Positions 48,219 to 57,741 of a DNA stretch of 64,000 nt are shown piece by piece. The DNA comes from Microthrixaceae bacterium (GTDB lineage Bacteria > Actinomycetota > Acidimicrobiia > Acidimicrobiales > Microtrichaceae): positions 1-64,000 of the forward strand of contig JADLFH010000037.1 in the NCBI GenBank assembly GCA_020845705.1. The letters run 5' to 3'. The stretch's first letter is position 1; the number at the start of each line of letters is the position of its first letter. The position numbers and the translations under genes were made by a program. The notes beneath the pieces are model-generated. The model saw only the letters and a program-made list of their open reading frames with translations, was not told the origin of the DNA and did not search any database.

Positions 48219-49244
48219 ATGCGACTCGGTGTGTTGACCAGCGGTGGGGACTGCTCAGGGCTGAACGCCGCGATCCGGGCCGTGGCCCGCCAGACGGCGG
48301 CTCGTGGTGGCGAGTTGATCGGCTTCGAGGACGCCTGGCGTGGTGTGCTCGAGCGGGCGTGGGTTCCGGTGACCGTGGAGTACTGCCGTGGGTTGTTGCC
48401 CCGTGGCGGCACGGTGTTGGGCACGTCACGCATCACGCCTTATCAGGAGGAGGGCGATCTGGACCTGGCTCGCGCTGTGCGTGATGAGCTCGACCTGGAC
48501 GGTTTCGTGGTCATCGGCGGCAACGGCTCGCTGGCGTGCGCGGCCAGGTTGACCACTGATGGCATCCCTTGCATCGGGATCCCCAAGACGATCGACAACG
48601 ACATCGGTCTCACCGAACACAGCATCGGCTTCGACACCGCGGTGCACGTGGCGGCCGCTGCGATCGACCGCCTCCACACCACCGCGGAGGCGCACGATCG
48701 TGTCTTGGTGGTGGAGGTGATGGGTCGTCACGCCGGGCACGTCGCGGTTCGTGCAGGGCTGGCCGGCGGCGCAACGCTCACGCTGGTGCCGGAAAGGCCC
48801 TTTGTGCTCGATGACGTGATCGCGGCGATCGAGCGTCGTCACCGCGCGGGGCGTTATGCCACAGTGGTCGCGGTCGCCGAGGGGGCTCTTCCCGCTGCGG
48901 GCACCTGGGAGATCCCCGAACCCGAGATCGACCGTTTCGGCCATGCCCGCCTCGGTGGGGTAGGTGCGGCTCTGGGGGCCGAGATCGAGCGGCGAACCGG
49001 CTACGAAACCCGGGTGACCGTGCTGGGCTACGTGCAGCGGGGGGGTACCCCCACAGCGTTCGACAGGGTGCTGGCCACTCGGTTGGGTCTTGCCGCGGTC
49101 GACGCGGCCTACGACGGGGCGTGGGGCTCGATGATGGCGTTGCAGGCCGATCGGATCGTGCGGGTTTCGCTGGCCGAGGCGACGGAGGCTCAGGCGACGG
49201 TGCCGGAGGAACTGCTGGACGCTGCGGCTGCGTTCTTCCCCTGA
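48219..49244 (+). CDS. pfkA: 6-phosphofructokinase (mixed-substrate group III-like)
   Basis: The 341-residue enzyme phosphorylates fructose 6-phosphate. LTSGGDCSGLNAAIRA is the N-terminal loop, IPKTIDNDIGLTEHSIGFDTA the catalytic region, and VVEVMGRHAGH and VLGYVQRGGTPTAFDR the substrate site. The residue pair that predicts donor choice is Gly at position 104 (GGNGSL) with Lys at 124 (PKTIDND). That is the combination of the ATP-using or mixed group III subfamily found in actinobacteria. Oddly the segment reads GGNGS where the family has GGDGS or GGEGT, so the Mg-ligand acid is Asn. The 3' end overlaps the convergent pcs gene by 55 bp. Confidence 0.9.
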   Translation: MRLGVLTSGGDCSGLNAAIRAVARQTAARGGELIGFEDAWRGVLERAWVPVTVEYCRGLLPRGGTVLGTSRITPYQEEGDLDLARAVRDELDLDGFVVIGGNGSLACAARLTTDGIPCIGIPKTIDNDIGLTEHSIGFDTAVHVAAAAIDRLHTTAEAHDRVLVVEVMGRHAGHVAVRAGLAGGATLTLVPERPFVLDDVIAAIERRHRAGRYATVVAVAEGALPAAGTWEIPEPEIDRFGHARLGGVGAALGAEIERRTGYETRVTVLGYVQRGGTPTAFDRVLATRLGLAAVDAAYDGAWGSMMALQADRIVRVSLAEATEAQATVPEELLDAAAAFFP

Positions 49245-50017
49245 CCATCGGCCAGAGCGGGACTGCTCGGCGGAGCGCCCCGCACGGTGCGCCAGACGCC
49301 GACGCCGACGATCCAGGCTGCTCCGGCGTAGATCGCGCCCTGAGCCGCCTCCTCTGCGACGCCGAGGCAACCTCTGGAGCAACCCGCGATCCGCTCGTCG
49401 AGGATCCAGGTGACATAGAGCATCGCAGCGAGCCAGACCGCGAGCACCGGAATGGTGACGTTGCGGAAGTCCTTGACCCGGATGGGGTGCACGAACTTCA
49501 ACGGCACGAAGGTGAACACCACCAGAACAACGATCACCGCGACCGATATCCACGGACGTGCCTGCAACGCGAACAACGCGTTCACCACGACGTTCCACAT
49601 GGCCGGGAATCCGTTGAAGTAGCTGTCCTCGGTTTGGATGTCCTTGTTCGACATCACATAGAGCGACGACGTGAGGATGAGCCCGACACAGCTCAGCGAG
49701 ACGTAGTTGTCGCCGGGCAGCATGTGGAAGCGGTGCAGGAAGAGAGCCGGAGCCACCACGCAACAGACGTAGTCGATCATCAGGTCGAGGGAGTTGCCGT
49801 CGATGTGGGGGATCACCCGCGAGATCTCGTATCGCCTGGCGATGGGGCCGTCGAGGCCGTCGATGATCATGGCGACGAGGAGCCAGGTGAGAGCTGCGCG
49901 GGGGCTCCCGTCGAGCACGGAGAGTAGGCCAAGGAAGCCGGCCAGGATGCCCAGTGAGCTGAATATGTGGATGGCCCAGGCGGTGTGTGGCCTGCACTCG
50001 ATGTCGTCGCGATCCAT
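49190..50017 (-). CDS. pcs: Phosphatidylcholine synthase (CDP-alcohol phosphatidyltransferase)
   Basis: The 275-residue membrane protein condenses CDP-diacylglycerol with choline in one step. The CDP-alcohol motif D-G-x2-G-x2-A-R is in IIDGLDGPIARR near residue 55, followed by GNSLDLMIDYVCCVVAP with the last aspartates. Beyond the generic motif, TEDSYFNGFPAMWNVV near residue 140 is characteristic of Pcs and not of phosphatidylglycerol or cardiolipin synthases. About eight hydrophobic segments are present. The tail of about 25 residues is Ala/Ser-rich and overlaps the pfkA gene. Bacterial Pcs is best known from proteobacteria, and I do not see a choline uptake gene here. Confidence 0.88.
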   Translation of the reverse strand: MDRDDIECRPHTAWAIHIFSSLGILAGFLGLLSVLDGSPRAALTWLLVAMIIDGLDGPIARRYEISRVIPHIDGNSLDLMIDYVCCVVAPALFLHRFHMLPGDNYVSLSCVGLILTSSLYVMSNKDIQTEDSYFNGFPAMWNVVVNALFALQARPWISVAVIVVLVVFTFVPLKFVHPIRVKDFRNVTIPVLAVWLAAMLYVTWILDERIAGCSRGCLGVAEEAAQGAIYAGAAWIVGVGVWRTVRGAPPSSPALADGQGKNAAAASSSSSGTVA

Positions 50018-50081
50018 GGAGGTCGCCAGCGTAGGGCGCTGCCGGGCTACGCCAGGCCTGGATCGGTGGATTTGTCGCCCT

Positions 50082-51746
<1,665 letters not shown>

Positions 51747-51770
51747 ACCGATGAACGTACTCGTGGAAAG

Positions 51771-52241
51771 ATGCGGGGCGTGGCCCCAACCTCTGACAAC
51801 GACATCGTCAAACATCGTGGGGATCTCGCCGGCGAGGTTTGGCGCGCGTTGGTCGAGGTCCACCTCTCGCGGCGTCACCTCATCGACGATGTAGCGGCCA
51901 CCGTCGGGCTCAGCTCAGGTGATCTGCGCACGCTGTTCGCGTTGCAGCCTGGAGTCCCTCGCGCCCATCGGGTACTGGCCGAGATCCTCCACCGTGACCC
52001 GGCGAACGTGACGTGGTTGGTCGACCGTCTGGAGGCGAAGGGCTATGCCGAGCGGATCCGCCACCTTCGGGATCGCCGAGTCAAGTTGGTGGTGCTGACA
52101 GAGGCCGGAGCGGAGGCGCAGGAGAAGGTTCGCGCCGGGTTGGCGGTGCCGCCGGAGGAGTTCGAGCGGATGGAGGTCGAGGACCTCGAAGCCCTGGTGG
52201 ATCTGCTGGGACGAGTGCCACGGCCGCCTTATTGGCCGTAG
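51771..52241 (+). CDS. MarR-family transcriptional regulator
   Basis: The 156-residue protein has the MarR winged helix. [20 protein letters not shown] is the recognition helix area, with [17 protein letters not shown] cut from its wing. [14 protein letters not shown] is the classic wing. It probably binds DNA as a dimer and may control itself or the divergent fumarase gene 24 bp away. ATG 51771 and GTG 51780 are both possible; a GGAAAG at 51765-51770 favours the latter by spacing. The ligand is unknown. Confidence 0.88.
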   Translation: MRGVAPTSDNDIVKHRGDLAGEVWRALVEVHLSRRHLIDDVAATVGLSSGDLRTLFALQPGVPRAHRVLAEILHRDPANVTWLVDRLEAKGYAERIRHLRDRRVKLVVLTEAGAEAQEKVRAGLAVPPEEFERMEVEDLEALVDLLGRVPRPPYWP

Positions 52242-52287
52242 CCGGGTGGTTCCAAGGGCTCGGCGGCGCCTGGCAAGGGGTCGCCAT

Positions 52288-52316
52288 CCAGCCCCAGCCC
52301 CAGCCCCAGCCCCACC
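52288..52316. repeat. Short CCCCAG hexanucleotide tract
   Basis: Nearly four tandem copies of the 6-bp unit CCCCAG run just before the 61-bp repeat array. The tract lies in the convergent spacer between the MarR and pgl genes and has no coding role that I can see. Confidence 0.7.
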
Positions 52317-52322
52317 GCCACC

Positions 52323-52527
52323 GAAGTTGCGTACGGATCCGCCCTCTGGAGACGGATTCCTACGCAGGTTCGTTGGTGGCCCTGAAGTTGCGTACCGATC
52401 CGCCCTCTGGAGACGGATTCCTACGCAGGTTCGTTGGTGGCCCTGAAGTTGCGTACGGATCCGCCCTCTGGAGACGGATTCCTACGCAGGTTCGTTGGTG
52501 GCCCTGAAGTTGCGTACGGATCCGCCC
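52323..52527. repeat. 61-bp tandem repeat array built from a palindromic element
   Basis: Units begin at 52323, 52384, 52445 and 52506. The first three are full 61-bp copies, almost identical (one C/G difference), and the fourth stops after 22 bp. Within each unit GAAGTTGCGTAC and TACGCAGGTTC form an imperfect inverted repeat around GGATCCG and CGGATTCC, so each copy can fold into a long hairpin. The unit is related to the single element at 32572-32624. The array fills the gap between convergent genes (MarR and pgl). There are no unique spacers, so it is not a CRISPR array. Confidence 0.9.
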
Positions 52528-52538
52528 GTCCCCTCTGC

Positions 52539-53255
52539 TCAGAAGGTGACCGGGGTGGAGTGGCCGTTGCCCTTGGAGCCCAGCGATCCGGTTGCGTCGA
52601 GCACCGTGGTCATCGGGCTCAGGCGGGTCGCGGGCACCGAGGGGTCACCGGAGAGGAACGCTCGCACGGCAGCGGCCTTGGCGGTTCCGCCCACCACCAA
52701 CAGGCGTACGCGCGCCCTGTTCACGCACGGGGGGGTCAACGTCATGCGACGAGTCCCTTGGTATAGGGCCGCGGTGAGCGCCACGTCGTGGGTGTCGTCC
52801 ACCACGGGATCGCCGGGAACCCAGCTCGCGGTGTGACCGTCCTCGCCCAGACCCAGGTGAACCACATCCAGCACGCCGGCGCAGGCGCGCTCGAGCTCGT
52901 GCGCGTACCAGCCGGCAGCGGAGTCGATGTCGGCCGCGGTAACGGGCATCAGGTGCAGGTTCTGGGAGGGGAGGCCTACCGGCCGGGCGAGCCCTTCGAT
53001 GAGATCGTTCGCGTTGCGGCGGGCGTCACCGTCGGCCGTCACGCGCTCGTCGACCTGCCATATGTGTACGGCGGGCCAAGCCAGCGGCATCACCGCAAGT
53101 AGGTCGAACGCGGCCCGCGGAGTGTTGCCTCCGCTGACGGCCAGGTGGCACAGACCGCGTGCTGCGATCGCGTCACCGATGGCGGCGGCGAGTCGAGCTG
53201 CGGTCACCGGCGCCAGATCGGCAGGGGGGACGGTGACGTGACGTTGCCAGGGCAT
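52539..53255 (-). CDS. pgl: 6-phosphogluconolactonase (DevB type)
   Basis: The 238-residue enzyme hydrolyses 6-phosphogluconolactone, the second oxidative pentose phosphate step. LAVSGGNTPRAAFDLL is the conserved N-terminal phosphate loop, WQVDERVTADGDARRNAN the middle motif, and LGLGEDGHTASWVPG the catalytic segment with the general-base His near residue 145. It is the third gene of gnd-zwf-pgl, with its ATG one base after the zwf stop. An ATG 11 codons upstream lies inside zwf and is unlikely. Confidence 0.92.
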   Translation of the reverse strand: MPWQRHVTVPPADLAPVTAARLAAAIGDAIAARGLCHLAVSGGNTPRAAFDLLAVMPLAWPAVHIWQVDERVTADGDARRNANDLIEGLARPVGLPSQNLHLMPVTAADIDSAAGWYAHELERACAGVLDVVHLGLGEDGHTASWVPGDPVVDDTHDVALTAALYQGTRRMTLTPPCVNRARVRLLVVGGTAKAAAVRAFLSGDPSVPATRLSPMTTVLDATGSLGSKGNGHSTPVTF

Positions 53256-53256
53256 C

Positions 53257-54651
53257 TCAGTGCTCCGGGACGGCCCAACCCTGGCCATCCACCAGCGCGG
53301 CTGCTTCGGCTGGTCCCCATGAACCCCTGGGGTATGGATGGATGGGGGGTGGTGTGTCGAGGACCGGCTGCACGATCCGCCAGGTCTCCTCCACCAGGTC
53401 CTGCCGACCGAACCGCCGCTGGTTCCCGTCGATCGCGTCCCCGATAAGGCGCTCGTAGGCCTGCTGCCGTGTGCCGAGGGCGTCGGCGAAGTCGACCGAG
53501 ATGTCGACGGGCAGCGAGTCGAGGTGGGGGCCTGGCTGCTTTGCGTTGACCGTGAGGGTGACGCCGTCGTCGGTTCCGAGACGGAACCTCACCAGGTTCG
53601 CGGCGGGCCCGGGTGGGCCCATCTCGTCGAAGAGCATCGCCGGAGGCCGGCGCAGCACAACGACTACCTCTGTGGCCGAGGCGGCGAGGCCTTTGCCGGC
53701 ACGAACCCAGAATGGAACACCCGCCCAACGCCACGATTCGATCGCCAACCGGCACGCAACATAGGTCTCGGTGGTGGAGCCGGCCCCTACGCCTGGTTCC
53801 TCGCAGTAGCCCTCGTACTGGCCACGTACGACTTGGTGGGGGTCGATGGGTGACATGGCTGCGAACACCTTGACCTTCTCGTCGGAGAGGTGACGTGCCT
53901 CAGGCCCGACCGGCGGCTCCATCGCCAAGAGCGCCACGACCTGCATGAGGTGGTTCTGAACCACGTCGCGCAAGGCGCCAACCGAGTCGTAGAACGCACC
54001 GCGACCCTCCACGCCGATCGACTCGGCCAAGGTGACCTGCACACCTGCCACGTAGTTGCGGTTCCAGATAGGTTCGAGGAACGTGTTCGCGAACCGGAAC
54101 ACCAGCAGGTCTTCCACCGCCTCCTTGCCGAGGTAGTGGTCGATGCGGAACACCCGCTGTTCTGGGACCCGTGCCGCCACGATGCGGTTCAGCTCCTGTG
54201 CAGACGCGAGGTCGCGGCCGAAGGGCTTCTCCACCACCACACGCCCCCGCTCGGTGAGTCCGGCAGTGGCGAGCGACTCGATCACCACCGGGAACATCGC
54301 CGGTGGGATGGCCAGGTAGTGGACTGCGTCGTGGGTGCCGGCGGTCGCGAGCGTGGCAGCGAGTGTCGCGAAGGTCGCCGGATCGGCGTAGTCCCCGCAG
54401 ATCAGGTGGATCCGCCGACACAGCCGGTCGATCACAGTCGCGTCAGCGTCCTCGATCGCGTCGTTGATCGACCTGGCGACATCGGCTCGGAACTTGGCGT
54501 CGTCGTCGATGCTGCGTGCCACGCCCACCACCGGCATGTCGAGGCGACCGGCCTTGGCCAGGTGGTAGAGCGCCGGGAAGATCTTCCGTCTGGCCAGGTC
54601 TCCGGTCGCGCCGAACAGCACCAGCGCGTCGGCGCGTGGCAGCACGGTCAC
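53257..54651 (-). CDS. zwf: Glucose-6-phosphate dehydrogenase
   Basis: The 464-residue enzyme oxidises glucose 6-phosphate with NADP or NAD. LVLFGATGDLARRKIFPAL is the cofactor site near residue 10. RIDHYLGKEAVEDLLVFR carries the substrate Lys and catalytic His near residue 170, and VVVEKPFGRDLASA precedes it. The C-terminal substrate strands are normal. GTG 54651 overlaps the gnd stop by 4 bp, and the stop lies next to the pgl start, so the three enzymes are made together. No OpcA-type accessory gene is seen in the operon. Confidence 0.95.
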   Translation of the reverse strand: MTVLPRADALVLFGATGDLARRKIFPALYHLAKAGRLDMPVVGVARSIDDDAKFRADVARSINDAIEDADATVIDRLCRRIHLICGDYADPATFATLAATLATAGTHDAVHYLAIPPAMFPVVIESLATAGLTERGRVVVEKPFGRDLASAQELNRIVAARVPEQRVFRIDHYLGKEAVEDLLVFRFANTFLEPIWNRNYVAGVQVTLAESIGVEGRGAFYDSVGALRDVVQNHLMQVVALLAMEPPVGPEARHLSDEKVKVFAAMSPIDPHQVVRGQYEGYCEEPGVGAGSTTETYVACRLAIESWRWAGVPFWVRAGKGLAASATEVVVVLRRPPAMLFDEMGPPGPAANLVRFRLGTDDGVTLTVNAKQPGPHLDSLPVDISVDFADALGTRQQAYERLIGDAIDGNQRRFGRQDLVEETWRIVQPVLDTPPPIHPYPRGSWGPAEAAALVDGQGWAVPEH

Positions 54652-55670
54652 CCGCGAGCTTCCACATGACCACCGAACTGCTTCCTCATGGCCGAGAGCA
54701 CTCGGTTGCCGTAGTCGGCTTCGCCTCGGGACGTGAAGCGGCCGAAGAGGGCGGCGGCCAGAACCGGTGTCGGCGCACCGGCCTCGATGGCCGCTTGGAC
54801 GGTCCAGCGCCCTTCGCCCGAGTCCGACACCTGACCGCCGAACTCCGCGAGCTGGGGGTCCTCCACATACGCGGTGGCGGTTAGGTCCAACAACCACGAC
54901 GACACCACCGACCCGCGTCGCCACAGCTCACTGATGGCGCCCACGTCGAGGTCGTAGCCGAGATGCTCCGGATTGCGCAGCGGCGACGTCTCCGCGTCGA
55001 CGGTCCGGCCCTGGGCTCCGACATTCGCGTGGTGCAACAGGTTCAGTCCCTCGGCGTAGGCAGCCATCAGGCCGTACTCGATGCCGTTGTGGACCATCTT
55101 CACGAAATGGCCCGCTCCGGCGGGGCCGCAGTGCAGCCAGCCGGTCTCCTCCTGAACGGGTGCGCCGCTGCGCCCAGGGGTTCGCGGTGGTCCGTCGGGG
55201 CCGGGGCTGAGCGCGTCGAACACCGGTCGGAGGTGTTCGACCGATTCGGCGTCGCCGCCGATCATCAGGCAGTAGCCACGTTCGAGGCCGAAGACGCCAC
55301 CGGAGGTGCCGACATCGAGGTAGCGCAATCCGATCTCGGCCAACTGTGCCGCCCGGCGAATGTCGTCGTGATAGTGGCTGTTGCCCCCGTCGATGACGAT
55401 GTCTCCGGGTGCGAGCAGCGGTGTGAGCTGCTCGATCGTCGAGTCGACCACCGCTGCGGGCACCATGATCCACACCGCACGTGGGGTCGCGAGCGTCCCG
55501 ACGAGCTCCTCGATGCTCGACGTCCCCTGGCAGCCGATCTCCGCTACCGCGCCGAGTGCGTCGGGCGAGCGGTCGTAGCCGGCGGTTCGCACGCCGGCCG
55601 CCTGGAGTCGTCGGACCATGTTCGCCCCCATACGCCCGAGACCGACCATTCCAATCGAAACGTCGCTCAT
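54648..55670 (-). CDS. gnd: 6-phosphogluconate dehydrogenase, decarboxylating (short GndA type)
   Basis: The 340-residue enzyme converts 6-phosphogluconate to ribulose 5-phosphate and CO2. IGMVGLGRMGANMVRRL is the nucleotide-binding loop at the N-terminus. VIDGGNSHYHDD lies near residue 93, GTSGGVFGLERGYCLMIGG near 121, and KMVHNGIEYGLM, with catalytic Lys, near 190. The protein is shorter than the 470-residue E. coli form and belongs to the short, often NAD-preferring group (YqeC/Gluconobacter-like). It is the first gene of the operon with zwf and pgl. Confidence 0.93.
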   Translation of the reverse strand: MSDVSIGMVGLGRMGANMVRRLQAAGVRTAGYDRSPDALGAVAEIGCQGTSSIEELVGTLATPRAVWIMVPAAVVDSTIEQLTPLLAPGDIVIDGGNSHYHDDIRRAAQLAEIGLRYLDVGTSGGVFGLERGYCLMIGGDAESVEHLRPVFDALSPGPDGPPRTPGRSGAPVQEETGWLHCGPAGAGHFVKMVHNGIEYGLMAAYAEGLNLLHHANVGAQGRTVDAETSPLRNPEHLGYDLDVGAISELWRRGSVVSSWLLDLTATAYVEDPQLAEFGGQVSDSGEGRWTVQAAIEAGAPTPVLAAALFGRFTSRGEADYGNRVLSAMRKQFGGHVEARG

Positions 55671-55707
55671 GGCGGCCCAGTCTGGCGCGCCGGAGGGTGC
55701 CGTGGGG

Positions 55708-56814
55708 TCAGGGTGTGGGACTCAGCTGCTGGATCTGGTTGGTTGCGAGGGGAGCGAGCCCTCCCAACACGTAAGCGGTGCGGCCGACGACGGCGACTGC
55801 CGCATCGGAGAGGTTCGACGTGAGTGCCCCGGCTTGGGTGAAGGTGAACGTCTCCGTGTCGAAGCGGCGGATCTGGTTGCTGCGACCCGCGGCGACCCGT
55901 CCGCCCGCGAGGAAGATCGAGTCGTCGATTACGAAACCCATCGCACGGGACACGGTCTCGGGCATCTGCGCCACCACCTTCGACTCGCGCTTGGCGAGGT
56001 CGATGCGTTGTATGGAACCCGATGCGATGTCGTTCCACTCGCCTCCGAACACCCACAGGACACCGTCGAGGATGGCTGCGCTCGCGAAGCGCACCGGCTC
56101 GGCGAGGGCCACGATCGGCGTGAAGGTGACTCCGTCGGTGGACATCAGCACGTCGTTGGTGGGATTCGTGCCGTCCCACCCTCCGACCAGGTAGACCGCG
56201 GAGGTCTTGGGATCCGTCACAGCGACCGCGTCGGTTCGGGGTCCGGGGAGTTTGCCCACCGCCGCCGCTGCCTTGTCACCCACTCCGTAGCTCTGGATCG
56301 TGTCGACCGATCCCTTGGGGGTGGCCCCACCGACCACGAAGACCGTGTTGCCGAACGCTGTGGCTGCTGCGCTGTTGAGGGTGGAGGTCAACGAGCCGGT
56401 CTGGGTGGTGGATCCGGTTGCGGGGTCGAACGACCAGATCACGTTCGTCGACGACTTCGACTTGGAAAGCCCGCCCAACACCAGGACCTTCCCGCCCACG
56501 GTGGTCGCCTGAGCCTGGTAGTGCGAAGAGGGCAGCTTGTTGTTGAGGACCGTGGCGGTCAGGTTCAACGGAACCGCGGAGGTCGTCGTCGCCTTTGGCT
56601 TGGCGGTCGTGGTGGTGGAGCCGGACTTGGTTGCGGGGTCGTCGGAGCCACACCGCGACAGCGTGACGGAGATGAGGACGACGAGCGTGAGGGCGATGAC
56701 CCCGGTTCGGATCAGGCGGAACTTGCGACGTGGGCTGAACGAGCTCCACCCGCCGCGGCGAGGTGGGCGATAGCCGATCGGTCGGATGGGGGCGTGTGGG
56801 CGGCCCCCGCGCAT
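55708..56814 (-). CDS. Kelch-repeat membrane-anchored protein
   Basis: The 368-residue protein has a basic cytoplasmic N-terminus of about 35 residues, one membrane anchor (TGVIALTLVVLISVTL), a short Thr/Lys linker and an extracellular six-bladed Kelch propeller. The blades show the double-glycine ends VLVLGG, VFVVGG, VYLVGG, LWVFGG, IFLAGG and AYVLGG at about 45-residue spacing. Function is unknown; such propellers usually bind protein or glycan. ATG 56814 is used, and a GTG three codons upstream is possible. A TetR gene is divergent. Confidence 0.82.
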   Translation of the reverse strand: MRGGRPHAPIRPIGYRPPRRGGWSSFSPRRKFRLIRTGVIALTLVVLISVTLSRCGSDDPATKSGSTTTTAKPKATTTSAVPLNLTATVLNNKLPSSHYQAQATTVGGKVLVLGGLSKSKSSTNVIWSFDPATGSTTQTGSLTSTLNSAAATAFGNTVFVVGGATPKGSVDTIQSYGVGDKAAAAVGKLPGPRTDAVAVTDPKTSAVYLVGGWDGTNPTNDVLMSTDGVTFTPIVALAEPVRFASAAILDGVLWVFGGEWNDIASGSIQRIDLAKRESKVVAQMPETVSRAMGFVIDDSIFLAGGRVAAGRSNQIRRFDTETFTFTQAGALTSNLSDAAVAVVGRTAYVLGGLAPLATNQIQQLSPTP

Positions 56815-56946
56815 GTCGCTCACCCACCCGATTCTTGCCTGAAATCCGGTGGCGTACGGGGACGCCGAATCGGTTGGACAGATGGTCGGGCATCCGGACA
56901 GAGCCGATCCCGGCAACTGCCGATGGGTGGATGCAAGACTGTGGTC

Positions 56947-57741
56947 ATGGGTGAGGAGGACCTGACGCCGTCGCGGTCGCCGGGTCGACGGGAGTTGCAC
57001 CGCGTTGCGCGCACACGCGAATACCTCTCGATGGCGCTCGACATCGTCACCACCGAGGGTTTCGACGCCCTCACGATGCAACGTCTCGCGGACGAGTGTG
57101 AGTCCGCGATCGGCGCTGTGTACCGGTACGTCCCTTCGAAAGGTGCGCTGGTTGCCGAGATACAGCGGGAGGCCGTGGAGCGGCTTGGGACCTCCTATGC
57201 GGTGGCACGCTCCGCGCTGGAGCGCCACGTAGCAGGATCGGTCGCGTCGGATCTCGATGCCGCTGTGGTCGCGTTGAGTCGCGTCGTCCATCTCGGCAGG
57301 TGGTTCATCTCGCTCAGCGACACGCACCCTCAAGAGCTCCGACTTCTCCAGATGTTGTTGTCGGAGTCGCGGACTGTTGTCCCGGTGGAGGAGGGCCTGC
57401 GGGTGGTGCCATCGGTGATGCGCCTGTTGGACCAGGCCCGCGCCTGTGTGGAGGAGGCGACGGCGCTGGGGGCACTGGACGATCGCGACGACGCGATGAC
57501 GCGGGTGGTCGTCTGGGCAGCGGGGGTCGGTGGCGTGATGCACGCGGGGCGCCTCGACGTCTACGACACGGAGCTCTTCGCCGGTAACAGGCTCGCGCGG
57601 GCACTGACCCACGACCTGCACCTGGCCTGGGGTGGATCCCCCACAGGGCTCGCCGCGGCGCACCGATTCGTCGATCGACTGGAGTCGGGGGAAGGTCCTG
57701 CCGATAGAGGAGTGTGCGAGCTACACGACTCCGAGGATTGA
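56947..57741 (+). CDS. TetR-family transcriptional regulator
   Basis: The 264-residue regulator has its helix-turn-helix near residues 28-75. LDIVTTEGFDALTMQRLADE, cut at the turn, is followed by IGAVYRYVPSKGALVAEI, the classic TetR recognition helix with Tyr and Lys. The C-terminal ligand domain is helical and not diagnostic. It may control the divergent Kelch gene or itself. ATG 56947 is the first plausible start. Its last 28 bp overlap the start of the SpoIID-like gene, so the two may be transcribed together. Confidence 0.9.
   Translation: MGEEDLTPSRSPGRRELHRVARTREYLSMALDIVTTEGFDALTMQRLADECESAIGAVYRYVPSKGALVAEIQREAVERLGTSYAVARSALERHVAGSVASDLDAAVVALSRVVHLGRWFISLSDTHPQELRLLQMLLSESRTVVPVEEGLRVVPSVMRLLDQARACVEEATALGALDDRDDAMTRVVVWAAGVGGVMHAGRLDVYDTELFAGNRLARALTHDLHLAWGGSPTGLAAAHRFVDRLESGEGPADRGVCELHDSED

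Noticed and set aside
52323..52527. Tandem array considered as a CRISPR
   Set aside because: The whole 61-bp period is repeated without unique spacers, and no cas gene is present.
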